Part shown: positions 45,392-54,837 of the stretch, one piece after another
How positions within the stretch are numbered: position 1 is the stretch's first letter
How the letters are laid out: each line of letters begins with the position of its first letter
From: JAZBPO01 sp963691775
GTDB lineage: Bacteria; Pseudomonadota; Gammaproteobacteria; Pseudomonadales; Azotimanducaceae
Reading direction: 5' to 3'
Length of the DNA stretch: 64,000 bases
Assembly (NCBI GenBank): GCA_963691775.1
Contig: OY829369.1
Coordinates: 3,658,001-3,722,000, forward strand
Notes under the pieces: generated by a model
What the model saw: the letters and a program-made list of their open reading frames with translations, nothing else
Told to the model about the DNA's origin: nothing
Databases searched by the model: none
Translations under genes and position numbers: made by a program

Positions 45392-46067
45392 CAATCCAGC
45401 TCCTCTGCGTTTGTGTGGCCGACTCACGCCGGCGTTAGAGCGCCCTGATCCGTTTTCGCGCTCACGCGCGCCTGCCCCATGGACGGAAGCGACGATCCGG
45501 TGGAGTAAGCCGGGTACTCTTTTGGGCACCTCCGCCCGGCACGCACTGTGCTGCTGCATAACGACCAGGCAAGGTGTGCCTGAACGCCTCATTCGTTTTA
45601 CAGCAACGATTGTGCCGTGGCGGCCTGTTCCAACAGATGCTGACGTCACAGGGTGGTCGCGTCTCTGCGCTCCGGGCCTCGACCCGCCTGCCGCATCAGC
45701 ACGCCCCAGGCCCGATCGCATCCTTCGACGTCTCAACCGCGCGACCGCGCCGCAACATCGGACGCAGGCGATAGGGGCCGCGACCAGCGCCCATTGCGAG
45801 GGCGCTATTGAAAGAATGGTCAGGGTTCGGCGCTGCAAAGCGGCCAATGCGACAGCAGGCACCGGCCGACAAGCAAACGGCGCGGGTGCGGTGCGTTCGT
45901 CGCGAAAGGACAGCCCACGGAAGACGGTATCGTCGTCATGCAGGAGTATGCTCGGAACGAAACAAAAGGAACGCAGCACGCCCAAACCGTCGCCGTACGA
46001 GCACGGATTGAACGCATGTCGGCGGCGTGGTGGAGCATGACCAACTCAAAAACCGGGGGGAGAAACC
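45392..46067. other. Divergent intergenic region, no gene recognised
   Basis: 676 bases between the amidase and esterase starts. Frames that extend from both neighbours lack ribosome sites and family similarity. Promoters for both genes must lie here, but none could be fixed. Confidence 0.4.
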
Positions 46068-47525
46068 ATGAGCGAAACCACACACCCGATCGTGACCACG
46101 CAGTCCGGCCAGCTCATGGGCAAGGCCAAGGACGGCGCATGGCTTTTCTGCGGCGTGCCCTACGCTGCGCCACCAATCGGTGAGCGGCGCTTCAAGGCGG
46201 CGGCACCTGTCGAACCCTGGGACGACGTGCGCGACGCAACGCGATTCAGTCCTGCCGCCCCGCAGATTCCTTCGGGCGGGATGACCGACAGCGCTCCCGT
46301 TCGCTGGAGCGAGGACTGTCTGTATCTCAACGTCTGTACGCCGGGGCTCGATGACGCGCAACGTCCGGTGCTGGTGTGGATTCACGGCGGCGGCTATCGC
46401 ACGGGCCAGGGCGCGATCCCCTGGTACAACGGCAACAGCTTCGCGCGGCAAGGCGATCTGGTCGTGGTCTCGATCAATTACCGCCTCGGTGCGCTTGGCT
46501 TCACTGACCTGTCGAGGTTCGGGTCGGACTATTCGACGTCCGGGGTCAACGGTCTGCTGGATCAGATAGCGGCGCTGCGCTGGGTGCAGGACAACATTGC
46601 CGCTTTCGGCGGCGATCCGGCGCGGGTGACGATTGCGGGAGAGTCCGCGGGCGGCTTTTCCGTCGCCAGTCTGCTCGGTTCCGAGTGCGCACAGGGGCTC
46701 TTCCACCGAGCCATTCCACAAAGCGGCGCCGCGCACGCGACCTTGACCGGTGAACAAGGCAACAAGGTCACCGACCTGCTGCTTGAAACGCTACAGGTCG
46801 ATAGCGTGGAAGCGCTGCAGGCGCTGGAGGTCGATCGGATCCTCGCTGCGCAGCCGCTGGTCGATCAGGAATTCGGTCAGTTCCTGACCGCCGTGCAGGC
46901 CTTTTATCCAGTCGTGGGCAATAAGGTGCTACCGGTGAGCCCACTTCAGGCCATCAGGTCCGGGGTCGGCAAGGGTATCGACGTTCTTACCGGGTCCAAC
47001 AAGGATGAGGCGACGCTTTTCATCACGGGTGAAGTGTTACCTGAGCGCCTCGAGCGCCAGGCCTCAGGCTACGGTGATGCGAACCTGATCGAGCGCTATC
47101 GGACGCTGCATCCGGGTGCGGACGTGACCGAACTTGCCATTCAGATGTCCACTGACTTCATGTTCAAGATCCCGGCGATCCGGCTCGCTGAGCTGCGCGC
47201 GGCGCTCGGTGCCAGCACCTGGCTCTATCAATTTGATTGGGAGTCGAGGGCCGGAGCGCTGAAGGCGACGCACGCGCTCGAGATCCCGTTCTGCTTCAAC
47301 GTTCTCGAAGCCCCTGGCGTGGACGCGTTCATCGGTCCTGGGGCGTTGCCGCAGACCGTTGCCGATGAGATGCATACGGTATGGATCGACTTCATTCGCG
47401 GCGAAGCGCCGCCCTGGCCCGCTTACGATCTGCGAACGCGCGCCACCTGGCACTTCAACGAGGTGTCGGCGCTCGCAGAGCAAGGCGATCGCGCGCTTCT
47501 AGCTTGCTGGGAGGGGCTTCGCTGA
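46068..47525 (+). CDS. Type-B carboxylesterase
   Basis: 485 residues with the carboxylesterase/lipase family signatures: GVPYAAPPIGERRFKAA, EDCLYLNVCTPG, the oxyanion-hole loop WIHGGGYRTGQG and the nucleophile elbow GESAGGFSV (Ser near residue 192). ATG 46068 follows GGGGGGAG. No signal peptide, so it is cytoplasmic. It hydrolyses esters of unknown identity; bacterial relatives act on aromatic and alkyl esters. Divergent from the amidase gene. Confidence 0.9.
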   Translation: MSETTHPIVTTQSGQLMGKAKDGAWLFCGVPYAAPPIGERRFKAAAPVEPWDDVRDATRFSPAAPQIPSGGMTDSAPVRWSEDCLYLNVCTPGLDDAQRPVLVWIHGGGYRTGQGAIPWYNGNSFARQGDLVVVSINYRLGALGFTDLSRFGSDYSTSGVNGLLDQIAALRWVQDNIAAFGGDPARVTIAGESAGGFSVASLLGSECAQGLFHRAIPQSGAAHATLTGEQGNKVTDLLLETLQVDSVEALQALEVDRILAAQPLVDQEFGQFLTAVQAFYPVVGNKVLPVSPLQAIRSGVGKGIDVLTGSNKDEATLFITGEVLPERLERQASGYGDANLIERYRTLHPGADVTELAIQMSTDFMFKIPAIRLAELRAALGASTWLYQFDWESRAGALKATHALEIPFCFNVLEAPGVDAFIGPGALPQTVADEMHTVWIDFIRGEAPPWPAYDLRTRATWHFNEVSALAEQGDRALLACWEGLR

Positions 47526-47677
47526 GCGCCGCCCCATGGGGCATGGACACGCGCGACAGCTACCGAGGGACTGCAGCCTTCTCCAGCATTAGTGTCCGGG
47601 CGTGATCGAATGCGGGCCGCCGGGCGGCGCTGTCTGGCGCTGCCCAGTGCTCGTTCGGCCAACTTGCACCTGGCGGC

Positions 47678-48451
47678 TCAGGTTGCGAAGGCGAGGATTT
47701 CCTCAAGCACCTCGTCTTCCTGCTCGCGAATGACAAAGTGGCCTGCGTTTTCGTACATCACGAGCCTCGCGCCTAGACGCTGCTGAAGGTCCATGGCGTT
47801 TTCCGGCGTGCCGTTCTTGTCATGTTTGCCGTAGAGCAACAGGCTCCGGGCCTGGCTGAGTCCCCAGAAACTTTCCGTTGGAGCGATCTCTGCCTGCCAG
47901 CGGCCGCGCGCCAACGGTTTCTGCCAGGCGGCATCTGCCAGCTCCTCGAATACTTGGGGGCAACGGGCGCTGAAGCCAGGCGCGCAGAACTGTGCCTCAA
48001 GGGCCCGCTCCCACGCCACGCGATCCTGCGCGCGCCGGGCATTGCTGAGGCGCTTCAGTCCGTCCGCTGTGTTGCTTGGAGCGAATCTTCCGCCCGTCCC
48101 GCAAAGCACCATTGCCCGGGTTCGATGCGGATAGTCTCGCGCGAACACCTGCGCGGCGCGCCCGCCCCAGGCGTGGCCCACCAGGAGCGCTTCTTCAAAC
48201 TGAAGATGATCAAGCAGCCTTGCCCCGTCTGCTGCCGTATCGAGCAGCGAAAAGTTCCCTTCGAATTCGGTGCGGCCCGCATTGCGCTGATCGAAGCGAA
48301 GGACTCGGCAGTACTGCGCAAGCCGGGTGGCCAGCGATCCCCAGAAATTGAGGGGAAGGCCGGCCCCGTTGAACAGCAAGAGCAGGGGGCCGTGCTCGCC
48401 ATCAAGGCGATAGTGAATCCGGAGGTCGCGCCCGCATTCGAGAATGCTCAT
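47678..48451 (-). CDS. Alpha/beta hydrolase-fold protein lacking the nucleophile Ser
   Basis: 257 residues from ATG 48451, which overlaps the stop of the upstream SDR gene by 4 bases. The fold is clear: oxyanion region LLLFNGAGLPLNFWG, the elbow LLVGHAWGGRAAQV, the acid in LLYGKHDKNG and the base in YENAGHFV. In the elbow the nucleophile Ser is Ala94 (GHAWGG instead of GHSxGG), so ordinary ester hydrolysis is doubtful. It might be a non-hydrolytic member (lyase or cofactor-free oxygenase type) or inactive. Coupled to the SDR, it may act on the SDR product. Confidence 0.8.
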   Translation of the reverse strand: MSILECGRDLRIHYRLDGEHGPLLLLFNGAGLPLNFWGSLATRLAQYCRVLRFDQRNAGRTEFEGNFSLLDTAADGARLLDHLQFEEALLVGHAWGGRAAQVFARDYPHRTRAMVLCGTGGRFAPSNTADGLKRLSNARRAQDRVAWERALEAQFCAPGFSARCPQVFEELADAAWQKPLARGRWQAEIAPTESFWGLSQARSLLLYGKHDKNGTPENAMDLQQRLGARLVMYENAGHFVIREQEDEVLEEILAFAT

Positions 48452-49164
48452 GGTTCGAACGCGTCGGCATCGTAGAGACTTTTGAAGATCGGATAGGGCG
48501 CTTCGTCCCAGTACACGCACCCGTGCGGACCCCCTTTCGGGAGGGTGGCGAGCATGCGGGCCGTCGGGAAGGTGACTTCTGGCCGCTGCAGATGCGACAT
48601 GTCTCTCCCCCAGATGGCCGTGTTGGTCGGGCCGGGAATGAGCATGTTGATGAGGATATCTCGCCCTTCGAATTCTTTGGCGATGGATCTGGTTGCGGCC
48701 CACACACCTGCTTTTGCGGCCGCATAGGCAGCGTTCTTCGCGCCCGCAAATTCGGCAGCTCGCGAAATTGTATTGATGATCCGACCGCTGCCCTGTCGTG
48801 CCATGGCAGGGAGCGCGTAGCGCATGCCGTAGACCGTGCCGTGAAGGTGCACGGCCACGTGGTGCTCGAACTCGTCTTTGGGTACGGAGAGAAACGGCCT
48901 ATTCATACCGATTCCCGCATTGTTGAACAGCACGTCCAATCGGCCCGAACGCTGCAAGGCGGCATTCACCGTGGCTTCCACAGCGGCTTCGTCGGCGACG
49001 TCACAGGGCACGCACACGGCGCCTTGCTCCGCCAGCGGGGCGAGCCCTTCTTCGTCGATGTCCGCGGCAATGACCAGTGCGCCTTCCGCGATAAAGCCTT
49101 CACTCCAGGCCTTGCCCAGGCCGCTTGCCGCACCGGTAATCAGGATTGTCTTGCCTTCCAGCAT
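48448..49164 (-). CDS. Short-chain dehydrogenase/reductase
   Basis: 238 residues from ATG 49164 (GAGGAGG 6 bases upstream). It is a classical SDR: cofactor motif TGAASGLG at 10-17, the acidic D35-like residue in AADIDEEG that favours NAD(H), NNAG near 81, and catalytic Y147 and K151 in AAYAAAKAG. It oxidises an unidentified alcohol or reduces a ketone. First gene of a two-gene operon with the alpha/beta hydrolase-fold protein (ATGA overlap). Confidence 0.88.
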   Translation of the reverse strand: MLEGKTILITGAASGLGKAWSEGFIAEGALVIAADIDEEGLAPLAEQGAVCVPCDVADEAAVEATVNAALQRSGRLDVLFNNAGIGMNRPFLSVPKDEFEHHVAVHLHGTVYGMRYALPAMARQGSGRIINTISRAAEFAGAKNAAYAAAKAGVWAATRSIAKEFEGRDILINMLIPGPTNTAIWGRDMSHLQRPEVTFPTARMLATLPKGGPHGCVYWDEAPYPIFKSLYDADAFEP

Positions 49165-49436
49165 GCTGCACCTCCTCAGGGCATGGGCGTAGCGCGCCTG
49201 CGAAATACAGCGGCGAAGCCGCGAGAACGCCAGCAAAACCCATGCATAGGCCTGTTTCAGCGCCTTCCGAAGCCATGCGCCTGCGGCTTCACAGTCGACG
49301 CCGGCTCACCGCCGGATTGCGCTCACTGCGTTGCGGTACTGCTGTCCCGCCAATGTAAAGGAGTGTCGGGCGCCGACCCGTGAGAGCCATGCAGGCGCAT
49401 AGTTCTTCGACGTAACGCGCGCAACCAGGAGCGCCC

Positions 49437-50048
49437 ATGAAGATTTCAACGTTCTCGGCACTGGCAATGTTGCCCCTGCTCGGCGCTGCCGTCGACGCAG
49501 ACGAACCGGAAGGTCCGCACAGCAGCGCGGCCTGGCAGATCTGGGCCTATGCTTCTGCGGCCCCGGCGCCGCTTGGCGAGCGCGCCACGATACTGGGCAC
49601 GGATGGTACGGTGCTCAGGGAAGGCACGAACGGCTGGACCTGCATGGCCGGGAACCCGCGGCCGGTTCCGGATGTCGGTTGGGCCAACGCCCATGAAGCG
49701 ATGCCCATGTGCACCGATGCGGAAGGCATGAAGTGGATGCAGGCGTTTGCCGCAGGCGTTGCGCCGGACATGGAAAGAGACGCCTTCATGTGGATGCTCC
49801 ACGGTGACGTGGGCGAGGACAACACGACCCCCATGGTGCTCGATCAAGCCGATTCAACACCGGGCGAGTGGATCGAGTCCGGCCCGCATCTGATGCTTCT
49901 ACCGAAGGACCCGGCATCGCTTGCGGCGTTCCCGACCGACTTCAATACGGGCGCGCCGTACGCCATGTTCCCCGGTACGCCTGCGGTTCACTTGATGATT
50001 CCCGTAAGGGGTTATTACGAGTACCAGGCACCTGCCGTGACCCCCTAG
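49437..50048 (+). CDS. Secreted protein of unknown function
   Basis: 203 residues; AGGAG lies 5 bases before ATG 49437. A short signal peptide (ALAMLPLLGAAVDA) is followed by a Trp- and Met-rich domain: WQIWAYASAAP, GTNGWTCMAGNPRP, MPMCTDAEGMKWMQAF, and ESGPHLMLLPKDP. The two Cys could form a disulfide. The family is not recognised, but codon use and start signals look like a real gene. No operon partner. Confidence 0.7.
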   Translation: MKISTFSALAMLPLLGAAVDADEPEGPHSSAAWQIWAYASAAPAPLGERATILGTDGTVLREGTNGWTCMAGNPRPVPDVGWANAHEAMPMCTDAEGMKWMQAFAAGVAPDMERDAFMWMLHGDVGEDNTTPMVLDQADSTPGEWIESGPHLMLLPKDPASLAAFPTDFNTGAPYAMFPGTPAVHLMIPVRGYYEYQAPAVTP

Positions 50049-50382
50049 GTCTCTCAGCCAGCGGAGACTACGCGCTGGGCCCACCCCAGCGGCGAGGTCG
50101 ATGCTCAACAAGGCGCTTGTTCCCCGTCGGAGGCGCAGCCTTCGAACAGACAGGTGACAGCTTGGCGCCGTGAGCGTTCCCGCGAGTTCGTGCCTGACGG
50201 ATTATCTCGGCCGCGTGAGCGAGCCCGGCCGCACAAGGGGTCGTCGACCGCAGCTACAGGGCTGCGCGGTGCGCTGCTTAAGCGGGTCGTTGTTCTACCT
50301 AGATCAGCGTGTTCTGTCGCCGGGCCGCGCGGGCGATGGCGTTCTTTTGTAAAGCCGGCGGTCGCGGGTGACGTCCTGAACC
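50049..50382. other. Intergenic region, no gene recognised
   Basis: 334 bases before the decayed sensor kinase; it may include its lost 5' part. Nothing specific is visible. Confidence 0.4.
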
Positions 50383-51242
50383 ATGCCCCGTCGAGCGGCC
50401 TCGCGGAGCGCTTTCGGGTTCAGCGCGATCGGATTTGCGGGAAGCACCGTCGGTGCACTGGGGCTGACCTTGGACATTTTTCGGGTCTTCGAACGTCAGC
50501 TGGATCAGCATGCCCGAGACCTCGCGACCCTCAAGCGCGCGACGCAAGAACGTGAAGCGGCCGAACAGTAGCTGAAGGCGACGCGCGATTCGCTTGAAGA
50601 GACCTATCGCATTGAAGCGATCGGTCGGGTTGAGGGGGGCGCCCACGAACTCAACAATCTCTTGCAGGTCATTTCGGCGCAGGTCGAAACGCGGGGGTTG
50701 GGTGAAGACCAAAGCACCGAATAAGTGATTGGGTCCATCGAGGCCGCGCCTATGGAGGCTGGGGACATCATGAGCGCCCCGGGCACGATTGCGCGCCAAG
50801 GCGCGCATGAACGGACGGCAGTAGACGTTGCCGAACTCCTTCCTCCGCTGGCACGGTGCTGGCGCAAGCTGGTACCGAGCGGTACGGAGCTTTCGCTCCA
50901 TGTAGATGAAGAATTGTTGCTTCGGGGGCTAAGCCGGATGCTGGCGCGCAGGGAGATTATTCACACGCCATGCGCGTATGAGATGAAGCCATGAAGGCCA
51001 TGGGCGAGAGTGCGTTCGACGTGCTCTGTATCGATGCGCACATGCCCGGTGCTGCGCCAGCTGACGTGATCAGGCGGTTTGCTGACTGCAATCCAGAAGG
51101 GAACATACCGGTCTGTTCCGGTAACGTTCGCAGTGAGGGGCTCTTCGACTACATCAAGGCAAAGGCGCTCCCGTTGCTTACGAAACCGTTCGGCACGGAT
51201 GAGTTCTATCGGGCGCTCAGTAACGTCAACGTTTCGGTCTGA
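50383..51242 (+). pseudogene. Decayed hybrid histidine kinase / receiver remnant
   Basis: In one frame from 50383 there is a hydrophobic N-terminus and a coil, then TAG (50569-50571), a histidine-kinase phosphoacceptor region (IEAIGRVEGGAHELNNLLQV with the His), TAA (50722-50724), and more coil (VDVAELLPPLARCWRKLVP). The ATPase domain is missing: the frame passes straight to a receiver-like start (VDEELLLRGLSRMLAR). A frame change near 50991 then leads to the receiver core (FDVLCIDAHMPG with the phospho-Asp, and LLTKPFGTDEFY). So there are two stops, one internal deletion and one frameshift; it cannot signal. Confidence 0.75.
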
Positions 51243-51501
51243 GTGGCGGGCATCGACGTTGTTGCCCATGCATCTCAGCCGCTCCGTCCCCACGCATCAG
51301 CAGTGCGCCGGGAGGACGCATCTTGAGCGCGCGGTGTGCTTGAAGGTGTAGGCCTGAGTGACGGCGTCGTCGGGCAATCCGGGTGAACAAAGCAGAAGAA
51401 CCCTGCTTTCGGGGACGCGTCCGGGTGCTTCTGACAGGCGTCTGCGGTCTGACGCGAAGGTCGCCGATCGCGATGAAGGGGGCCGGCAACGGAGTTGGAA
51501 A

Positions 51502-51873
51502 GTGGCTAGGAAGACATCGCTCGCCGCGCTCGTCATCGGGGCCCTGCTCGCAGCAGTACTCATCGGCTATCGCCTCACTGCCCCGGAGATCGTGGTCGAG
51601 AACACGGGTCGCGCGCCAGTCCTGGAGGTCACCGTGAAGCTGCCTTCGAGCCGGGTGGTGTTCGGCCCAATCCCCGCTGGCGACACCCAGACGATCTATC
51701 ACTCGGCGTCACAGGCCAATGGTGCCTATGAGTACTCGGTCAGCTTCATCGAAGGTCCTGCTCTCATCGGTCGCTGTGGCAACGTGACCGACTCTGAGCA
51801 TGGCAAACGTTTGCACTTGGTCATAAGGGGCCCGGGGTCCGCGGAGTGCCTTGAAAGTAACAAGCTCTTCTAG
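51502..51873 (+). CDS. Small membrane-anchored or secreted protein, unknown function
   Basis: 123 residues from GTG 51502, with GGAG upstream; the frame is open back to 51358 without support. One hydrophobic segment (TSLAALVIGALLAAVLIGYR) is followed by a beta-rich domain (IVVENTGRAPVLEVTVKL, SYEYSVSF-like strands) with two Cys. Not recognised. It is preceded by a decayed kinase and followed by more than 1 kb without genes. Confidence 0.5.
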   Translation: MARKTSLAALVIGALLAAVLIGYRLTAPEIVVENTGRAPVLEVTVKLPSSRVVFGPIPAGDTQTIYHSASQANGAYEYSVSFIEGPALIGRCGNVTDSEHGKRLHLVIRGPGSAECLESNKLF

Positions 51874-53244
51874 GGCAAGACGCTTCGATGCTGACCTCCC
51901 GAGCACACGCTCGATCTGTTTCGGCATCGCTAGACGGTGCAGTCCCGGAACTGATTCCAGTCTCGGCTTGCTTAGGGTTCCGGTCGGCGAATTCTCGGGG
52001 TTGCGCTGGCGCGCGCTTTCTTTCGGCGGTGGTAGTGGCCGTCCCCGCACTGCGCCAAGCGTCGTCGCCTGGAATCTCGGACTGATCAGGGGATGGGGCG
52101 TGGCGGTCGCCGTGCGACCAGGGCGCGGGAAGAACGTGTCGTCGCACGATTCAAGGGGCGCGCCCGCGGCTGAGCCAGAGCGGACACCATGCGGCTCGAT
52201 CTTCAGCAGGGCGTAGCGCGCCTCCGCAATCAGGGCGGTCAGGATCCGGCAAGGCACCGTTTCGAAATCGGCTTGGCCGAGCGGCCGCCTCGCTCGAGCC
52301 GTAATTTGACCGAAACGCTGAGGTAAACGTTGCCGCCATTGGCGCCTGCCATCGCGGCTCTCGGCTTGCTCCTGAGCGTCGGTGACGCTGGCGTCCAGCC
52401 CGATGGAGGCTGTGGCCGAACACAGCGGAAGTCCGAGCCGTCTGTGCTGAGCTGGACGTCCTGACTGCGCTGGTGCCGATGTGCTCTTCGGCGGTCTCCG
52501 AACCGCCGGTAGTCGGTGCGATGATGGTGTCGTCCAGTGCGCGGACGCGTAGATCGCCTGGGCAGCGATTCACAGCAGAAAACGACCCAAGGCTCGTCGA
52601 GACGTCACGGGAATGTCGCAGAGTACGGTGCCGCACGCGCGCGCAGCGCCCTATTCGAGTTGCCTAGCCCGAGCCTTGCGTTGAACGCTTTTGGCCCGCC
52701 GCTGCTAACCGAACTCGCCGCGGGCAGTGCTCCCCCAGACCTATATTTTCATTTGACTTACATTCGGTCTTGAGGCGCCGAGTGACGGGACCCATGCCGC
52801 GCGACTGGAACAGGGTTATGTAGGTCCTGATTGCGCGCAGGCGAGTGTGGTGCCGGCATCGCGCGTGTCGGTCGACCGCTGCTCGGCGGAGCCAAGGAGC
52901 GCGCATGGGTGCGGCGTCGTCAAAGTCCGTTCGCACTGTGTAGGGCGGCTTTGAGAGGAGACCAAGGCGAGCGGTCTGGAAATCATTCAGACGTGCTTCG
53001 AACGCCGATGGGCGCAGGGCCTGGGCTCTCGACTCCGCTGCGACTTCAGGTCAACGCAATCTGATTTGCCAGAATCCTAGCTGGGCTTCGGCGGAATCCA
53101 CGAGTCGTGCTTGTGCAGCACCTTCGGATTTCGCACGCCCCGGCGAGTCCAGGGTGCGCCACGGTAAAGATTGTCTAGCGAAATCGATTCCGACAGACGG
53201 CCACGCGTATGCTGACGACTCCATACTTGTTCTACGGTCCTGAT
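51874..53244. other. Gene-poor stretch, 1.4 kb
   Basis: Only short or composition-biased frames occur on both strands (the longest, 161 codons on the minus strand at 52151-52636, has no recognisable features). It is likely decayed DNA between accessory genes. No RNA gene or IS end was recognised. Confidence 0.45.
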
Positions 53245-54168
53245 ATGTCGCCCATGAAACGCTGCATCATTACTGTCCTTCTTAGCCTCGCCGCCGCATC
53301 AGCGTGGCCACAGGCGTCCTCAGCGCCTCAGCATGCGGAGCGTTTGCGCGCTGTAGCGCTTCAGCGGGTGAGCGTCGAAGGCGTAGAGATTGCTTTTCGC
53401 GATATCGGCAATGCGCAGGCGCCCGCAGTGCTCATGGTCATGGGGTTGGGCGGCTCACACATCCTCTGGGGCGATGGCCTGCCGTTCGAGCTCGTGGACG
53501 CAGGCTATCGTGTCATCGTGTTCGACAATCGCGACGTAGGGGCTTCGCAAAAGTTCGATGCCTGGGGTGAGCCAACGCTCTGGTGGCAGTTCCTCAAGCT
53601 CGAATTCGGCTTTGAGGTCGATGCGCCCTACGACCTCGGCGACATGGCTGGCGACGCGGTGGGTCTTCTCGACGCCCTATCGATCGAGAGCGCCCACGTG
53701 GTGGGCGCGTCCATGGGTGGCATGATTGCGCAGGTGATTGCTGCCCGATATCCCGAGCGCACCCGCTCGCTCGTTTCGATCATGTCGACGCCAGGCTTTG
53801 CTGATGATCTGCCCGAGTCCAGCCCTGAGGCTGGCGAATCGCTCGATGGGCTCGCGCGCGGGGAGAGCGACGCGGCGCGCACCGAACGCATGCATGCAAT
53901 CGGCATGTATCCGGAGGCGATGCCGCGCCAGATCATGGCGATCATGAAATCGGGGGATCGGCGGGAGGAGGTGAGCACGATCTCCGTACCCACGCTGGTG
54001 CTTCATGGAGCAGATGACGGCCTTATCCCTCCGCGACACGGGGAGTTCACTGCCGAGCTCATCGACGGCGCGCGCTTTGTGGTTTTCGAAGGGATGGGCC
54101 ACAACCTTCCTGAAGAAGTGATGCCCGAGATCGTGAGCAACATGCTCGCTCACCTGAGCGCAGGGTGA
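53245..54168 (+). CDS. Exported alpha/beta hydrolase
   Basis: 307 residues from ATG 53245; ATGs at 53209 and 53254 are also in frame, and all give a signal peptide (RCIITVLLSLAAASAWPQ). The complete triad is visible: nucleophile Ser in GASMGGMIA, Asp in HGADDGLIP and His in GMGHNLP, with the oxyanion segment MGLGGSHILWG. A periplasmic or secreted esterase/lactonase-type enzyme is likely; the substrate is unknown. It lies upstream of the SnoaL/CmcJ-like pair on the same strand with a 192-base gap. Confidence 0.85.
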   Translation: MSPMKRCIITVLLSLAAASAWPQASSAPQHAERLRAVALQRVSVEGVEIAFRDIGNAQAPAVLMVMGLGGSHILWGDGLPFELVDAGYRVIVFDNRDVGASQKFDAWGEPTLWWQFLKLEFGFEVDAPYDLGDMAGDAVGLLDALSIESAHVVGASMGGMIAQVIAARYPERTRSLVSIMSTPGFADDLPESSPEAGESLDGLARGESDAARTERMHAIGMYPEAMPRQIMAIMKSGDRREEVSTISVPTLVLHGADDGLIPPRHGEFTAELIDGARFVVFEGMGHNLPEEVMPEIVSNMLAHLSAG

Positions 54169-54360
54169 TGCGCGCGGTCGCGTGACCGGAGGCGCACCGG
54201 CGCCGCGACTTCACCGCGCAGCTCGGGCGCCGGGGCGTAGGTTGCTGATTCGTCGGACTGGCGCGTCGCACGGAAGCGATCTCGACCACGGCGTCGGCGC
54301 CCTCGAAAGGTTATCTTCGGGGTTCTCGTCGAAACCGGCTGCCGGCTCGGGGGAAACCGC

Positions 54361-54837
54361 ATGGAGCTTGAAGCGAGACTACGTCGTGTCGAGGCGGCGG
54401 AAGAGATACGGCAACTCAAGGCAAGGTACTGCGATCTGTGCGATGACGGATACCCGGCGGAAGAACTCTGCGCCCTTTTCACTGACGAGGGCGTATGGGA
54501 TGGGCACGAGATGGGTGTATTCGAAGGGCGGGAGGACCTGTACCGATTCTTCAGCAACATGCCGAACGTCATGTCGTTCGCGATTCACCACGTCACCAAT
54601 GCAGCGATAGAGGTTGCACCCGACGCCAATAGCGCTCGCGGTCGCTGGTACCTTCTTCAAGCAGCCACGCTGCGGGACAACAACAAGGCGGTCTGGCTTG
54701 GTGCCCGCTACGACGACCAATTCGTGCATGTCGAAGGGCAGTGGAAGTTCCGGAGAGTCGAACTGCGGAGCCGCTTCTATACGTCCTATGAAAAAGGATG
54801 GGCAGATCTGCCGCATTTGCTGGGGGCGTCGCGATGA
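54361..54837 (+). CDS. SnoaL-like (NTF2-fold) protein
   Basis: 158 residues of the SnoaL_4 type: VEAAEEIRQLKARYCDLCDD, a typical N-terminal helix pair, then LFTDEGVWDG, AIHHVTNAAIEV, ARGRWYLLQAA and a final beta sheet with QWKFRRVELRSRFYT. Members are small cyclases, isomerases, dehydratases or hydroxylase partners in aromatic or steroid-like metabolism. GGGGGAAAC precedes the ATG. The stop overlaps the next start by 4 bases, so the two enzymes are made together. Confidence 0.82.
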   Translation: MELEARLRRVEAAEEIRQLKARYCDLCDDGYPAEELCALFTDEGVWDGHEMGVFEGREDLYRFFSNMPNVMSFAIHHVTNAAIEVAPDANSARGRWYLLQAATLRDNNKAVWLGARYDDQFVHVEGQWKFRRVELRSRFYTSYEKGWADLPHLLGASR

